A DNA stretch of 64,000 nt from Pontibacter sp. HSC-36F09 (GCF_024171605.1 NZ_JALKAA010000002.1:1-64000); one strand, 5' to 3'. Positions 30,189-39,385 are shown, counted from the first letter of the stretch. The notes: generated by a model not told the origin, from the letters alone. Translations and numbers: made by a program.

Positions 30189-30236
30189 GGAAGGGTATAA
30201 ACGACGAAACACCCTTCCGTGAGAAGAGTGTTTCGT
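30189..30236 (-). terminator. two mutually exclusive hairpins after the transglycosylase gene
   Basis: A 9-bp stem ACGAAACAC (30204-30212) with GTGTTTCGT (30228-30236) has a 15-nt loop. It overlaps a 7-bp stem GGAAGGG (30189-30195) with CCCTTCC (30212-30218). Both cannot form at once. The position just past the stop of the minus-strand gene suggests a terminator, but the T run is weak. The remainder of the 296-base spacer to maeB holds no gene. Confidence 0.45.
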
Positions 30237-30255
30237 TCGATCTATACCTGTTAAC

Positions 30256-31764
30256 CTAGCTAAGGATGAGTTGCTGTCCCGGTTTAATGGCGCTGTTTTT
30301 GAGTTTGTTCAGCTTCTTTATTTTTTCGACCGTTACGCCTTCGTGACGTTGAGAGATCGTCCAGAGCGTGTCGCCTGGTTGCACATGGTAAACGCGCTCG
30401 GGTTGGGTTTTGCCTGGAGCAGGCTTAGCTTTGGCCGGCGTGCTGGCTGCCTTCTGAGTGCTGTTTCCTGCAGATGCTAGCAAAACCGGAGCTGCTTCCG
30501 GAGCGGGCTGCCATACCAGTAGTTTATCCTGCACTCTGATAGAGGAACCGTCCAGCTTATTCCATTCCTTCAGATTCTCTAGCGTGACGCCGTGCTTGCG
30601 GGCAATCGTATACAAGTTATCTCCGCGCTGCACAATGTAGGTTTTTTGCACCAGGCTGTCTTTAGGAGTTTCCTTGGCAGAGGCAGCGGCTAGCATAACG
30701 GGTGCTTCGGCTGGTACAGTGTGTTTTGCAGGAGGAGGTGTTGGTGCAGCGGCGAGCAGAATGCAGCTCTGCTCAGCAGCCAGCAGTTTGGCAGCTTGGG
30801 CCGGGATGCGCAATTTATAATTACGGGTCGTAGCAGGAAGCTTCGGTTTTTTAATCTCCGGGTTCAGGGCCAACAGCGCCAGCGTATCCACGTGTAACTC
30901 AGTTGCCAGTTTCTCCAGATCCAGTGCCTGGTTCACAGTCAGGTGGGTGTAGTCAGCTGCGTAAAGGATAGAGTCAGAGAAAATGTTGTGCTCCGGGGCA
31001 TACTTCATAGCATAGATCACTGCCGTCATAGATGGTATATAGTTGCGGGTTTCTCTTGGAAGGTATGGGTAAATTTCCCAGAACGTCTTTTTGCCACCGC
31101 CCGCTCTTCTGATCGCTTTGTTCACGTTGCCCTGACCACAGTTGTAGGCAGCCATGGCCAACTCCCAGTCGCCGTACGTGCGGTATAGTCGGCTCAGGAA
31201 GCGCATCGCCGCATCCGTAGATTTCTCTATGTCCATCCGCTCGTCGATGTACTGGTCCTGAGTCAGACCATACTCTTTGCCAGTAGACTTGATAAACTGC
31301 CAGGGACCAACCGCGCCTGCCCAGGAGGCCGCTTTCGGGTTCAGGCCAGACTCTACAATGGAAAGGTATTTGATGTCCTGCGGCATGTTATACTTCTTCA
31401 GGTACTTCTCGTAGATCGGGAAATACACATTTTCGCGGGAGATCATGGTGCGCGTATACTTTCTGTTACGGACAGTAAAGTAGTCGATGTGATTGCGCAC
31501 AAATTTATTGAATACCAAAGGGATATCAGCCTCAATACAGCTCAGCCTGTCCTGGATCACCTCGTCGGGCTCATAGGGGATATACTCCACGAGCAGCGCC
31601 AGTTCCTCATCTGAAAGGAAGGTAGTGTCTGCCTGTGGTTTCTTTAAGGAATCTTCCTCTATGAGTCTTTCGAACCTGATCGTATAGTCAGAAGCCTGGG
31701 CATGGATCGCCCACATACTTCCAACCAGTGCTGCAAGTACTGTAAAGAGTCTAAACTGTGTCAT
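30256..31764 (-). CDS. MltD-like lytic transglycosylase with two LysM domains
   Basis: A 502-residue exported protein with a signal peptide at about residues 1-24. The SLT (family 1) domain covers about 110-260, with the catalytic Glu in YLSIVESGLNPKA and the conserved GAVGPWQFI and AAYNCGQGNV. Two LysM repeats bind peptidoglycan, one at about 375-420 (VQRGDNLYTIARKHG) and one at about 457-502 (VQPGDTLWTISQRHE). It cleaves the glycan strands of murein with formation of 1,6-anhydro ends. A Pro/Ala-rich linker joins the parts. It starts 6 bases after gatA and is last in the tatA-tatA-gatA series. Confidence 0.92.
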   Translation of the reverse strand: MTQFRLFTVLAALVGSMWAIHAQASDYTIRFERLIEEDSLKKPQADTTFLSDEELALLVEYIPYEPDEVIQDRLSCIEADIPLVFNKFVRNHIDYFTVRNRKYTRTMISRENVYFPIYEKYLKKYNMPQDIKYLSIVESGLNPKAASWAGAVGPWQFIKSTGKEYGLTQDQYIDERMDIEKSTDAAMRFLSRLYRTYGDWELAMAAYNCGQGNVNKAIRRAGGGKKTFWEIYPYLPRETRNYIPSMTAVIYAMKYAPEHNIFSDSILYAADYTHLTVNQALDLEKLATELHVDTLALLALNPEIKKPKLPATTRNYKLRIPAQAAKLLAAEQSCILLAAAPTPPPAKHTVPAEAPVMLAAASAKETPKDSLVQKTYIVQRGDNLYTIARKHGVTLENLKEWNKLDGSSIRVQDKLLVWQPAPEAAPVLLASAGNSTQKAASTPAKAKPAPGKTQPERVYHVQPGDTLWTISQRHEGVTVEKIKKLNKLKNSAIKPGQQLILS

Positions 31765-31770
31765 TATAAT

Positions 31771-33207
31771 TTATGCTTCAACGGTTAGCTTGTCCAGTAT
31801 GTAATTTGAGAAAGCCAGCAGTTGCGGCTCCTCAAATGAGCGGGTCATTAACTGCAACCCGATGGAAAGGCCGTTCGCATCGCGACCTGCCGGAATAGAA
31901 ATGGCAGGAACACCAGCAAGCGAGGCCTGAACCGTAAAGATGTCAGCTAAATACATAGCCAACGGATTCGCCGTATTCTCCTCTAACCTGAAGGCCGTAG
32001 TAGGAGCAGTAGGCAATATAAGAAAATCATAATGTTGCAGCAACTCATCCGTCTTATCTTTTATGAGACGGCGTACGCGTTGCGCCTTGGTATAGTAGGC
32101 GTCGTAGTAGTCGGCGCTCAGCACAAAAGTGCCCAGCATAATGCGGCGCTGCACCTCCGGACCAAAGCCCTCGGCTCGCGTTTTTTTGTAAAGGGAGGTA
32201 AGGTCGGTGGCATTCTCGCTGCGATAGCCATACTTCACCCCGTCAAAGCGACCCAGGTTAGAGCTGGCCTCCGCTGTGGTGAGGATGTAGTAAGTCGGCA
32301 CCATGAAGTCCAGGTATGGAAACTCCACGGCTTCTACCTGGTGGCCTGCCTCCTGTAACATGTCTTTTACACCCAGAAGGGTTTCTTTCACCTCGGCATC
32401 CAGACCCTCACTTTCGAAGCAGTCGCGGATATAACCAATCTTGTATTTCTTGTCTGTCTGCAGCATCTGGCTGTAAGCAGGCACTGGGCGGTGGCTTACC
32501 GTGCTGTCATACTCGTCGCTGCCAGCCATTACTTCCAGCAGTAGGGCCGCGTCTTCCACACTTTTTGAAATAATGCCGATCTGGTCAAAAGAAGAAGCAT
32601 AGGCGATCAGGCCGTAGCGGGAAATGCGCGAATAAGTAGGCTTAAGACCCACCACACCACAAAAAGAAGCGGGCTGGCGAACAGAGCCTCCGGTGTCAGA
32701 CCCAATAGAAGCCAGGCAAAGGTCTGCCTGCACGGCCACGGCGGATCCTCCGGACGAGCCACCTGGTACGCGGGTCGTATCGTCGGCGTTGAGCACGGGA
32801 CCGAAGGAAGAGTTTTCGTTAGAAGCTCCCATCGCAAACTCGTCACAGTTCTGGCGACCGATGATAATCGCATCTTCAGCAAGCAGGCGCTGCACTGCCG
32901 TAGCGGTATAAAGCGACTTAAAACCGTCCAGGATCTGACTGGATGCCTGCAGGCTATGGCCTTCGTAAGCCAGCACGTCTTTAAGGCCGATCACCATACC
33001 TGCGAGTTTGCCGGCATGGCCTGAGGCGAGCTTCTTGTCTACGGCGTCGGCCTGGACAAATGCTTCTTCCTCGAATATCTCCAGGAAGGCGTTTAGCTCA
33101 GGCTTCTGCTTTATATTATGAAGGTAGTGCTCTACCAGCTGTCTGCACGACAGTTGCCCGTTGGCAATATCGCTGCGAATGTCACGAAGTGAGTGGTATG
33201 ATTTCAA
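31771..33207 (-). CDS. gatA: Asp-tRNA(Asn)/Glu-tRNA(Gln) amidotransferase subunit A
   Basis: A 478-residue amidase-signature enzyme. The catalytic triad fits GatA: K76 (IGLKDVLA), cis-Ser S151 (PGGSSGGSA) and S175 (SDTGGSVRQPA). It releases ammonia from glutamine, which GatB uses to amidate mischarged Glu-tRNA(Gln) or Asp-tRNA(Asn). The length and the C-terminal part (IPAGRDANGLSIGLQLM) speak for GatA rather than another amidase. gatB and gatC are not adjacent, which is usual in this phylum. The start is 1 base after the stop of the second tatA gene. Confidence 0.94.
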   Translation of the reverse strand: MKSYHSLRDIRSDIANGQLSCRQLVEHYLHNIKQKPELNAFLEIFEEEAFVQADAVDKKLASGHAGKLAGMVIGLKDVLAYEGHSLQASSQILDGFKSLYTATAVQRLLAEDAIIIGRQNCDEFAMGASNENSSFGPVLNADDTTRVPGGSSGGSAVAVQADLCLASIGSDTGGSVRQPASFCGVVGLKPTYSRISRYGLIAYASSFDQIGIISKSVEDAALLLEVMAGSDEYDSTVSHRPVPAYSQMLQTDKKYKIGYIRDCFESEGLDAEVKETLLGVKDMLQEAGHQVEAVEFPYLDFMVPTYYILTTAEASSNLGRFDGVKYGYRSENATDLTSLYKKTRAEGFGPEVQRRIMLGTFVLSADYYDAYYTKAQRVRRLIKDKTDELLQHYDFLILPTAPTTAFRLEENTANPLAMYLADIFTVQASLAGVPAISIPAGRDANGLSIGLQLMTRSFEEPQLLAFSNYILDKLTVEA

Positions 33208-33208
33208 A

Positions 33209-33421
33209 CTAGTCAGGCTTTTTTATGTCCTTAATGGAGCGTTCAAGCTCGTCCTGGATTTCTTTTTTTGCATCGTTAAAGCTACGCAGACCGCGACCAG
33301 CAGAACGTGCCAGGCCTGGGAGCTTGTCTGTGCCAAAAAGGAGAAGTACTGCGGTTAGTACAACAAGTAATTCTCCTCCCCCTATGTCTCCCAGGAAGAG
33401 GAGGATTGTACTAAGAATCAT
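33209..33421 (-). CDS. twin-arginine translocase subunit TatA/E, copy 2
   Basis: A 70-residue protein with one N-terminal membrane helix (GELLVVLTAVLLLFG), the hinge FGTDKLPGLARSAG and a short amphipathic helix with a charged tail. The Tat pore is formed by TatA around TatC. It is the second of two related tatA-type genes (20 bases apart) and is linked to gatA by a 1-base gap. The hinge has TDKLP in place of the common AKKLP/AKRIP, so the two copies are not identical in role. tatC is not in the window. Confidence 0.88.
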   Translation of the reverse strand: MILSTILLFLGDIGGGELLVVLTAVLLLFGTDKLPGLARSAGRGLRSFNDAKKEIQDELERSIKDIKKPD

Positions 33422-33441
33422 AAAATATTATTCTGAAAAGA

Positions 33442-33657
33442 TTACTTCGTAGTGTTGGGATCGTCTTTAACAGAGCTTTCGATATCAGACTTGATCTCTT
33501 TGGTGGCGTCTTTGAACTCACGGATGCCGCGACCCAGTCCTTTGGCGAGCTCAGGTATACGCTTGGCGCCGAACAGTAAGAGAATAGCGAACAAGATCAG
33601 GACTACCTCTGTGCCTCCTAAACCTCCGATAAATGCAAAAATGTTGGTAATTACCAT
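33442..33657 (-). CDS. tatA: twin-arginine translocase subunit TatA/E, copy 1
   Basis: A 71-residue protein with the full TatA pattern: a helix ([17 protein letters not shown]), then [23 protein letters not shown] and an acidic tail. It closely matches standard TatA. It is first in the run tatA-tatA-gatA-transglycosylase. A TATTTTTG box at 33694-33687 (minus strand) fits the -7 consensus and would start RNA near 33680, but no clear -33 element goes with it. The pair probably arose by duplication. Confidence 0.92.
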   Translation of the reverse strand: MVITNIFAFIGGLGGTEVVLILFAILLLFGAKRIPELAKGLGRGIREFKDATKEIKSDIESSVKDDPNTTK

Positions 33658-34242
33658 GGTCTTAAAGTTTTAAGAATGAATAGCTGCAAAAATAAAGCTT
33701 ATATTTTAATTTAACCCACATTTGGAAACATTAGTTTAGCCCCAGCTAATTATCTAGGGAAATCACCTTGAGGCAGCTGTAGGGCATGGTACGTGAATGT
33801 CTTTTCAAGATACGATGCAAGCAAGGTGCAACCTCATATGTCAATAGGCGTATAGAGGGTCAAATAAATTTGATATCTTGCTGCGGGCGAGATATTCTAG
33901 CTATTATTTGTGCCTGTCTTTTTCCCAAAATGAAAAAAACATTTCCGGCAGAGGGAAATTCTATACAATAGGCGTAAAAATTTCTGCTGATAATCAAATA
34001 GTTAATGGTGTTGGTGTTTTTGGCAAGCTACTTGTAATAGGCCATATACAACGGAATTACACTACATCGCCTGACAGAGGGATAGAACTAAGAATAAAAA
34101 TAAATATTAAGTTTTTTTAATCTTCTGTTTGCAAGTGTAATTTAAAGGTTGTAAATTAATCCATAGAAATTTAACACAGCCCCTTTGGTGGGGAGAAAGT
34201 GTCTAAATATAATTTTAAGTTTGTTTTCATAGCTTGGAAAGG

Positions 34243-34267
34243 CACCCTGCTTTGTAGGGTGTTTTTT
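34243..34267 (+). terminator. orphan plus-strand intrinsic terminator
   Basis: The 8-bp stem CACCCTGC (34243-34250) with GTAGGGTG (34254-34261, one G-T pair) is followed by six T. No plus-strand gene lies upstream within the spacer, so the transcript that it ends is unknown. Confidence 0.6.
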
Positions 34268-34314
34268 CTTTTATAGAGGTATAGAAAACCAAACTCTTAT
34301 CGAAATACAAGCTA

Positions 34315-34360
34315 AAAAGGCACGGCCGGGCATCTTCAAAGATGCCCGGCCGTGCCTTTT
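34315..34360. terminator. strong bidirectional terminator after the EnvC-like gene
   Basis: A perfect 20-bp stem (34315-34334 with 34341-34360), very GC-rich, with A's on one side and T's on the other, so it works on both strands. It ends the minus-strand envelope cluster. A CAGGTATA copy lies directly next to it at 34366-34373. Confidence 0.9.
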
Positions 34361-34383
34361 ATTTACCAGGTATAACAGGAGGT

Positions 34384-35619
34384 CTACTTTGGCCTGATCC
34401 AGCTTTCCGGGTTTAGGTTGGTATTGTTTTTCCAGAGCTGGAACTGCAGTTCGGTCGTGCCGTTGGCGTCGGTGTACACTGTCCCGATCACATCTTTATG
34501 CTTTACGTCCTGTCCCTCTTTCACATTAACAGTGCGCAGCTTTGCATATACTGCAAAGTATTCGCCATGCTGCACCATTACAATATTATTCATGCCCGGT
34601 ACGCTGGCCACCGTGAGTACCTTGCCTTCGAATATGGCGCGCGCAGGCTCTCCCTGACCGGTCTGAATATCAATTCCTCTGTTTTCTACTACCACACCTT
34701 TTAGTACCGGGTGATTGTGGCGGCCAAACTTCTGCGAGATAAACCCACGGTCCACGGGCCAGGCCAGTCGTCCGCGGTTGCCTGCAAATGAGGAGGAGAT
34801 AAGGGCGGCTTCCGGAGTGAGCGTGATCTTGCTGGAGCTTCCGCTGGTGGCGCGTCCTTCTTCTCGAGCGGCACGGGCGGCACGGGCGATCTCCTCTTTC
34901 ACAATATCGGCAATCAGATTATCCAGCTTTCTAACGGCCTGCTGGCGTTGTGCCACTTCTTTTTTGAGTTGCTCTTCCTGCTTGCTGAGCTTTTGGATCA
35001 TGCCATCCTGCTGGGTGCGCAGCGACAATAGGTTTTTGTTCTCCACCACCTGTTTGTTAAGCAGACCGCGCTTCTCTTCCCGCTGTGACTCCAGCGTGCG
35101 CAGCTGTCCTGTGAGGGCCACCTGTACCTTGTTGATTTGTTCGACCTGTTTCTTGCGGGCCTCGGAGTACTGTTGCAGGTAACGCAGGCGGCGCACCATC
35201 TGGTTGAAAGAGTCAGCGGCAAACACGAACATGAGCTTGTTGTAGCTGTTAGCAGTCTTGGAGGCAGCGTATACCATGGTGGCGTACTCGGCTTTCAGGC
35301 TTTCCAGGTCGGATTGCAGTTCACCTACTATACCTTCAGTTTCCTTCAGGCCTGTCTCCAGCAATTTTATTTCGCGTGATATGGTGCTGATAACGCCTTT
35401 CTGTACCGTAATTTTTTCCTGAATGGCGTTGAGCTGGCCAATAGAAGCTTCTTTCTGCACCTTGGTCTGCTGCAGAATGCGGTTTGCTTCTTTAATACGG
35501 TTTAGGTTTTCCTTTTTCTCTTTCTCGAGCTGCGCCTTCGATTTTTGTTTCTGGGCTTGGGTAGCCAACGGCAACAACAGGATAATCAGGAAAAAGGCTG
35601 ATTTGTAAAGGGCCTTCAT
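34384..35619 (-). CDS. EnvC-like murein hydrolase activator with degenerate LytM domain
   Basis: A 411-residue exported protein with a signal peptide at about residues 1-22, a long coiled coil (about 25-250) and a C-terminal LytM/M23 domain (about 290-408). The zinc residues of active M23 peptidases are lost: H-x3-D is NRGID and the closing H-x-H is LQFQL. The same losses are known in EnvC, which activates amidases instead of cutting murein itself. It probably controls septal peptidoglycan splitting. It lies 83 bases after the DUF4292 gene and ends the envelope cluster. The choice of activator over enzyme follows from the missing ligands. Confidence 0.88.
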   Translation of the reverse strand: MKALYKSAFFLIILLLPLATQAQKQKSKAQLEKEKKENLNRIKEANRILQQTKVQKEASIGQLNAIQEKITVQKGVISTISREIKLLETGLKETEGIVGELQSDLESLKAEYATMVYAASKTANSYNKLMFVFAADSFNQMVRRLRYLQQYSEARKKQVEQINKVQVALTGQLRTLESQREEKRGLLNKQVVENKNLLSLRTQQDGMIQKLSKQEEQLKKEVAQRQQAVRKLDNLIADIVKEEIARAARAAREEGRATSGSSSKITLTPEAALISSSFAGNRGRLAWPVDRGFISQKFGRHNHPVLKGVVVENRGIDIQTGQGEPARAIFEGKVLTVASVPGMNNIVMVQHGEYFAVYAKLRTVNVKEGQDVKHKDVIGTVYTDANGTTELQFQLWKNNTNLNPESWIRPK

Positions 35620-35702
35620 CAGAAATAGGGGTATACTACACTTAGCCTACAAATATGGCAAAACTATATTGCCCGTACCAGAACCCCGCCTATTTTATTA
35701 GG

Positions 35703-36446
35703 CTAAAGGCGCTTGTAACCAGAAGGAACACTGAAGGGAAACTCCAGGACATCCTCGGAAACGGTAACTTTGGTGTGGCTTAAGTTAAAGTCGGAAACCT
35801 GGCCTGATTGCAGAATCTGAGCCAGCATGTTGTAGGCAAAGGGCACTTCGCCCAATGGTTGGAAACTCTCATACTGCACCACAATGCTATTGCCCGATTG
35901 CTGGTCTTTGACGTTGAGCTGTTGCAGTTTCAGGTTTTCGGAGCTAATGAAATAGTCAAAAAGCAGGTTTTCGCGCAGCTGCTGCACGTGCTGCATCTGG
36001 CCCTGGGTAGTCGCTTTTTCAGAACCGTTGGCCTGGTAGTTGCCCAGCAGAATGGCCTGTACTACCTGAAAGTCAAGCGCTACGTTAAAGCGCTTGCTCA
36101 CAAAGGCGTAGTCGGTGGCGGCGTACTCGCGCTGAATGCGGTTCATCATGTACACCGAGTCGGGCGTGAGCTTGATGCGGGCTGCCTCTATACCTAAGCC
36201 TGGCAGCACAGAGATCCAGATCACGCTGTCCTTCTGCATGCGTAGCGCATAGCCCGACGAGGTGCTCTGGCCTTTGTCATCAAACTTAAGCTGGCCGCGG
36301 GCGTTCAGGTAGGTGAATTCCAGGTTTTGGACAGTGACGTTGCCCACCGTTTCGGTGGCGGCAGAGGCGGCAGAAGGAATCGTTTCTTTTTTGCAGGCGG
36401 AAAACAGGAGTATACCCAGCAGGTATAGCAGGAGCTGTTTATTCAT
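35703..36446 (-). CDS. DUF4292 lipoprotein
   Basis: A 247-residue lipoprotein (lipobox FSAC, acylated Cys at residue 18). The body (VQNLEFTYLNARGQLKF, LRMQKDSVIWISVLPGLGIE, AARIKLTPDSVYMMNRI) fits DUF4292, a family widespread in Bacteroidota. I recall its fold as similar to LolA/LolB-type lipid carriers, which would suggest a role in moving lipids or lipoproteins through the periplasm, but this is not visible here. The start overlaps the end of the TPR gene by 8 bases, a sign of translational coupling. An AGGTATAG copy lies inside the signal-peptide codons (36420-36427). Confidence 0.85.
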   Translation of the reverse strand: MNKQLLLYLLGILLFSACKKETIPSAASAATETVGNVTVQNLEFTYLNARGQLKFDDKGQSTSSGYALRMQKDSVIWISVLPGLGIEAARIKLTPDSVYMMNRIQREYAATDYAFVSKRFNVALDFQVVQAILLGNYQANGSEKATTQGQMQHVQQLRENLLFDYFISSENLKLQQLNVKDQQSGNSIVVQYESFQPLGEVPFAYNMLAQILQSGQVSDFNLSHTKVTVSEDVLEFPFSVPSGYKRL

Positions 36447-38211
36447 AGAGTTTCTTTTCTTTTATCTTTCTGTCAAGGAAGGCGGATGCCTCTCCTTTGA
36501 GTTTGGCTTTTTCCCACTGCCTCACCGCCTCGTCTTTTTTGCCTAGCTTGAACAGCACATCGCCGTAATGCTCTACAATAGTCGCATCCTCAGAAACAGC
36601 AATAGCCTGCTCCAGGTATTTCAGCGCGCCCTCGTAATCTTCCATCTTGTACAGCACCCAGGCATAGGTATCCAGGTAGGTGGGGTTGGCAGGATGTTGC
36701 TCTACCAGCCGGCCGGCCATGGCTTTGGCTTTGGGTAGTTGCTCGCCTCTCAGCGATAAAAAGTAACTGTAGTTGTTGAGTACGTGCTCATTGTTAGGGT
36801 CCTGCGTAAGCACGGCCTCGTATGCCTCGTCTGATTTTTTATACTCTTTGATGGAGTTGTAGGCATCTCCTAACTGGGCGTTGAACTGGGTGACTAACTC
36901 AGGCTCGCTCGCCGAAAGGCGCTTGCCATGCTCCAGCGACTTGGCAGCCTTGGCAAAGTTCTTTTCGATCAAATGCCCGGTGCCATTGTAGAACCAGAAA
37001 ACGGCCTGGTTCGGGAACAGCTCCAACGCCTGCTCAGAGTGCTTCACCAAATCGCCCGATTCGCCCAGTTCCGCGTCGAGCAGCACGATCTGCTGCCAGA
37101 TCTTAAAATGCGAGTCGTCGAGTTTGACAGCCTTGATGTAGTTGCCCCGTGCTGCCTCTTTTTTACCAGTGATGGTTTGCAGGTCGCCGGCTACCGCGTA
37201 GGCTTTCGCCTCCTCGGGGTGCGATGCGATCGTGAGGTCGGCCAGCTCAAGGGCTATACCTTCTATGGCCGGGTTGGGCAGCTGCCGGATGAAGTCAACC
37301 AGGATGCGCACTTTGGTGTCAATGTCGAGGTCGGTGCTAGCGAATGCAATTTTCACCTGGTTTTCAGATTCCTTCAGGTTGCCTTTCTGGCGGTGCAGGT
37401 CCGAGAGCATCAGGTGCGCAAACGGGTTGTTCGGCTCGATGCGCAGGGCGCGGTTGATCGTTTCGATGGCAATGTCCGGCTTTTGGCTGGCATTGTAGAG
37501 CTCGGCCTGGGCCAACAGGTAGCGAATCTCCGTAGGGTTAGCCGCAATCAGCTTTTCGCCTTCCGCAAGGGCCTTTCCGATGTTCTTCTGGCGCAGGTAT
37601 ATCTGCTGGCGGTTCATGGAAAGCTGCTCCAGGGCACCGTATTTTTTCTCGATGCGGTCATAGGTCTTCAGCGCATCGTCATACTTGGACTGTGCCAGGT
37701 ATAGCTCCGCCAGATTGAACAGGTACTGCTCCTGGTCAGGCACGTTGCGCATCAGGTCGTTGTAGGCCTGAGCCGCCTCGGTGTACTGCTTCTGTTCGGC
37801 GTGCAGCTGCGCAAGCAGCAGGTAATAGTAGGGGTTTTTGGAGTCGTTGGCGACGGCGGCCTGTGCAAATGTTACACCCGCTTTTGGGTTTTCCATCAGC
37901 ATGTAGGTCTCGGCCAGCTTGTAGTTGAGCGCCGCATTAGTGGGGGTAACGGCGTATGCTTTCTGGAACTGGCTAAGCGCCTGCTTATAGTCCTCTAGCA
38001 TAAAGTATTTCATGCCCTCCAGAAACAATGCCTCGCTCAGCAGCTTTTCCTGCTCGCTGGGTTCGGGCTGCGGCACAGGTATGGCTACCTGCTCCGTCTC
38101 GGCCTTCTCCTTGCCCTTTCTCTTTTTTTTCTTAGACTGGGCCTGGCTTTCGCCGGTCGCGACCAGTGCAAGGCAGCAAGTAGCGAGCACAATGTTTCTG
38201 AATCGGGTCAT
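36439..38211 (-). CDS. tetratricopeptide repeat protein
   Basis: A 590-residue exported protein with a signal peptide at about residues 1-24, a basic linker (SKKKKRKGKEKAE) and then TPR units up to the C-terminus. Examples are LLSEALFLEGMKYFMLEDYK, ALNYKLAETYMLMENPKAG and PTYLDTYAWVLYKMEDYEGA. TPR proteins serve as scaffolds. Its coupling to the DUF4292 lipoprotein (8-base overlap) and its place in the envelope cluster suggest a periplasmic assembly role. The partner is unknown. It lies 12 bases after the nucleotidyltransferase gene. Confidence 0.88.
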   Translation of the reverse strand: MTRFRNIVLATCCLALVATGESQAQSKKKKRKGKEKAETEQVAIPVPQPEPSEQEKLLSEALFLEGMKYFMLEDYKQALSQFQKAYAVTPTNAALNYKLAETYMLMENPKAGVTFAQAAVANDSKNPYYYLLLAQLHAEQKQYTEAAQAYNDLMRNVPDQEQYLFNLAELYLAQSKYDDALKTYDRIEKKYGALEQLSMNRQQIYLRQKNIGKALAEGEKLIAANPTEIRYLLAQAELYNASQKPDIAIETINRALRIEPNNPFAHLMLSDLHRQKGNLKESENQVKIAFASTDLDIDTKVRILVDFIRQLPNPAIEGIALELADLTIASHPEEAKAYAVAGDLQTITGKKEAARGNYIKAVKLDDSHFKIWQQIVLLDAELGESGDLVKHSEQALELFPNQAVFWFYNGTGHLIEKNFAKAAKSLEHGKRLSASEPELVTQFNAQLGDAYNSIKEYKKSDEAYEAVLTQDPNNEHVLNNYSYFLSLRGEQLPKAKAMAGRLVEQHPANPTYLDTYAWVLYKMEDYEGALKYLEQAIAVSEDATIVEHYGDVLFKLGKKDEAVRQWEKAKLKGEASAFLDRKIKEKKLYE

Positions 38212-38223
38212 AAAATAGGTATG

Positions 38224-39231
38224 CTAATCTTTGAGCGTGTTGTAGTCGCCAAGGCTCAGGTCTGACTGGCGGCCTTCATAGGAAACAAAATTACCTACCA
38301 TTGAGTTTGCTATGTTCCCGTTTTTGATGGTCGACTCCTTCTGAACGATGGAATTGTTCAAAATAGACGCCAGTACGCTGGTGTTGTCTCCAATAGAAAC
38401 GTGCGGCCCTACCACTGAATTGTGGATCACGGCATTCTCTCCGATATACACGGGCGGGATGATGACAGAGTTCTGGATATCGGCCGACGCCGCTACCAGG
38501 TCCTTCTCATCCTTGATATATTCTAAATAGCGTTGATTTGTGTAAACGGTTGCGTCTTTATTGCCACAATCGAGCCATTCTGAGATAACGGCAGGAATAA
38601 ATTTCGTGCCTTTGTTTTTCATGTTCTCCAGCGCATTCGTCAGCTGGTACTCGCCCTTGTCTTTGATGTCGTTGTCGAGCAGGTACTGCAACTCATTGCG
38701 CAGGTACACACCGTCCTTAAAGTAGTAGATACCGATGATGGCCATGTCTGACACGAACTCCTGCGGCTTCTCCACAAAGTCAGTGATCTCGCCGTTGTCG
38801 CCCAGCTTCACCACGCCAAACGGACGTGGGTCTTCCACGCGCTGCACCCAGATGGTGCCGTCGGCGTTGGTATCGAGCTTGAAGTCGGCTTTGAAAAGCG
38901 TGTCGGCAAAGGCTACGACTACCTTACCCTCCAGTGAATCCTGCGCACACATGATGGCGTGTGCCGTGCCCAGGGCTTCTTCCTGGTAAAAAATGCGGCC
39001 CCTGGCACCAACCGACTCAGCGATTGCTTTCAGGTCGCGCTCTACAGCCTCACCGAAGTGGCCGATAATGAAAGCCACTTCCTCAATGGGCTCATGGCAT
39101 ACTTTTGCAATGTCTTCTACCAGGCGCTGCACGATCGGCTTGCCTGCAATAGGTATAAGTGGTTTAGGAACTGTAAGAGTGTGCGGGCGCATACGCTTGC
39201 CCATACCTGCCATAGGTACAATAATCCTCAT
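38224..39231 (-). CDS. sugar-1-phosphate nucleotidyltransferase, RmlA-like
   Basis: A 335-residue enzyme with the signature MAGMGKRMRPHTLTVPKPLI at the N-terminus. The catalytic domain runs to about residue 235. A left-handed beta helix follows (VIIPPVYIGENAVIHNSVVG, SIGDNTSVLASILNNSIV). It makes an NDP-sugar from a sugar phosphate; the actual sugar cannot be told. The frame stays open for 17 more codons upstream, but the family start is MRIIVPMAGMG, so I place the start at 39231. It stands between dut and the TPR gene, in the cluster with a flippase, which fits surface polysaccharide synthesis. Confidence 0.88.
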   Translation of the reverse strand: MRIIVPMAGMGKRMRPHTLTVPKPLIPIAGKPIVQRLVEDIAKVCHEPIEEVAFIIGHFGEAVERDLKAIAESVGARGRIFYQEEALGTAHAIMCAQDSLEGKVVVAFADTLFKADFKLDTNADGTIWVQRVEDPRPFGVVKLGDNGEITDFVEKPQEFVSDMAIIGIYYFKDGVYLRNELQYLLDNDIKDKGEYQLTNALENMKNKGTKFIPAVISEWLDCGNKDATVYTNQRYLEYIKDEKDLVAASADIQNSVIIPPVYIGENAVIHNSVVGPHVSIGDNTSVLASILNNSIVQKESTIKNGNIANSMVGNFVSYEGRQSDLSLGDYNTLKD

Positions 39232-39385
39232 AGCTGTTAGTTTATGGATTGAAAAATGTAGCCGGACGTGCTGCCCGGCCACTATTGGTTTTGATTAATA
39301 CTGTATTTTGAATGTTTGGTTTTAGCCCTCACCAAAAAGCAGGAAAAGGCTGGTTATACCTTGTGTTGATGGCTACGCTGCTGAC

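Larger units (their letters stand above)
33658..34383. other. 726-base spacer, possible unannotated small transcript
   Basis: An AT-rich stretch without a convincing protein gene. Open frames at 33786-33971 and 33878-34120 (plus) have no family resemblance and poor start contexts. A TAAATTTG box at 33865-33872 (plus) fits the -7 consensus. A plus-strand intrinsic terminator stands at 34243-34267 although no plus-strand gene precedes it. A CCCC/GGGG hairpin lies at about 34180-34195. A small RNA or the remnant of a lost gene would both fit. Confidence 0.4.
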
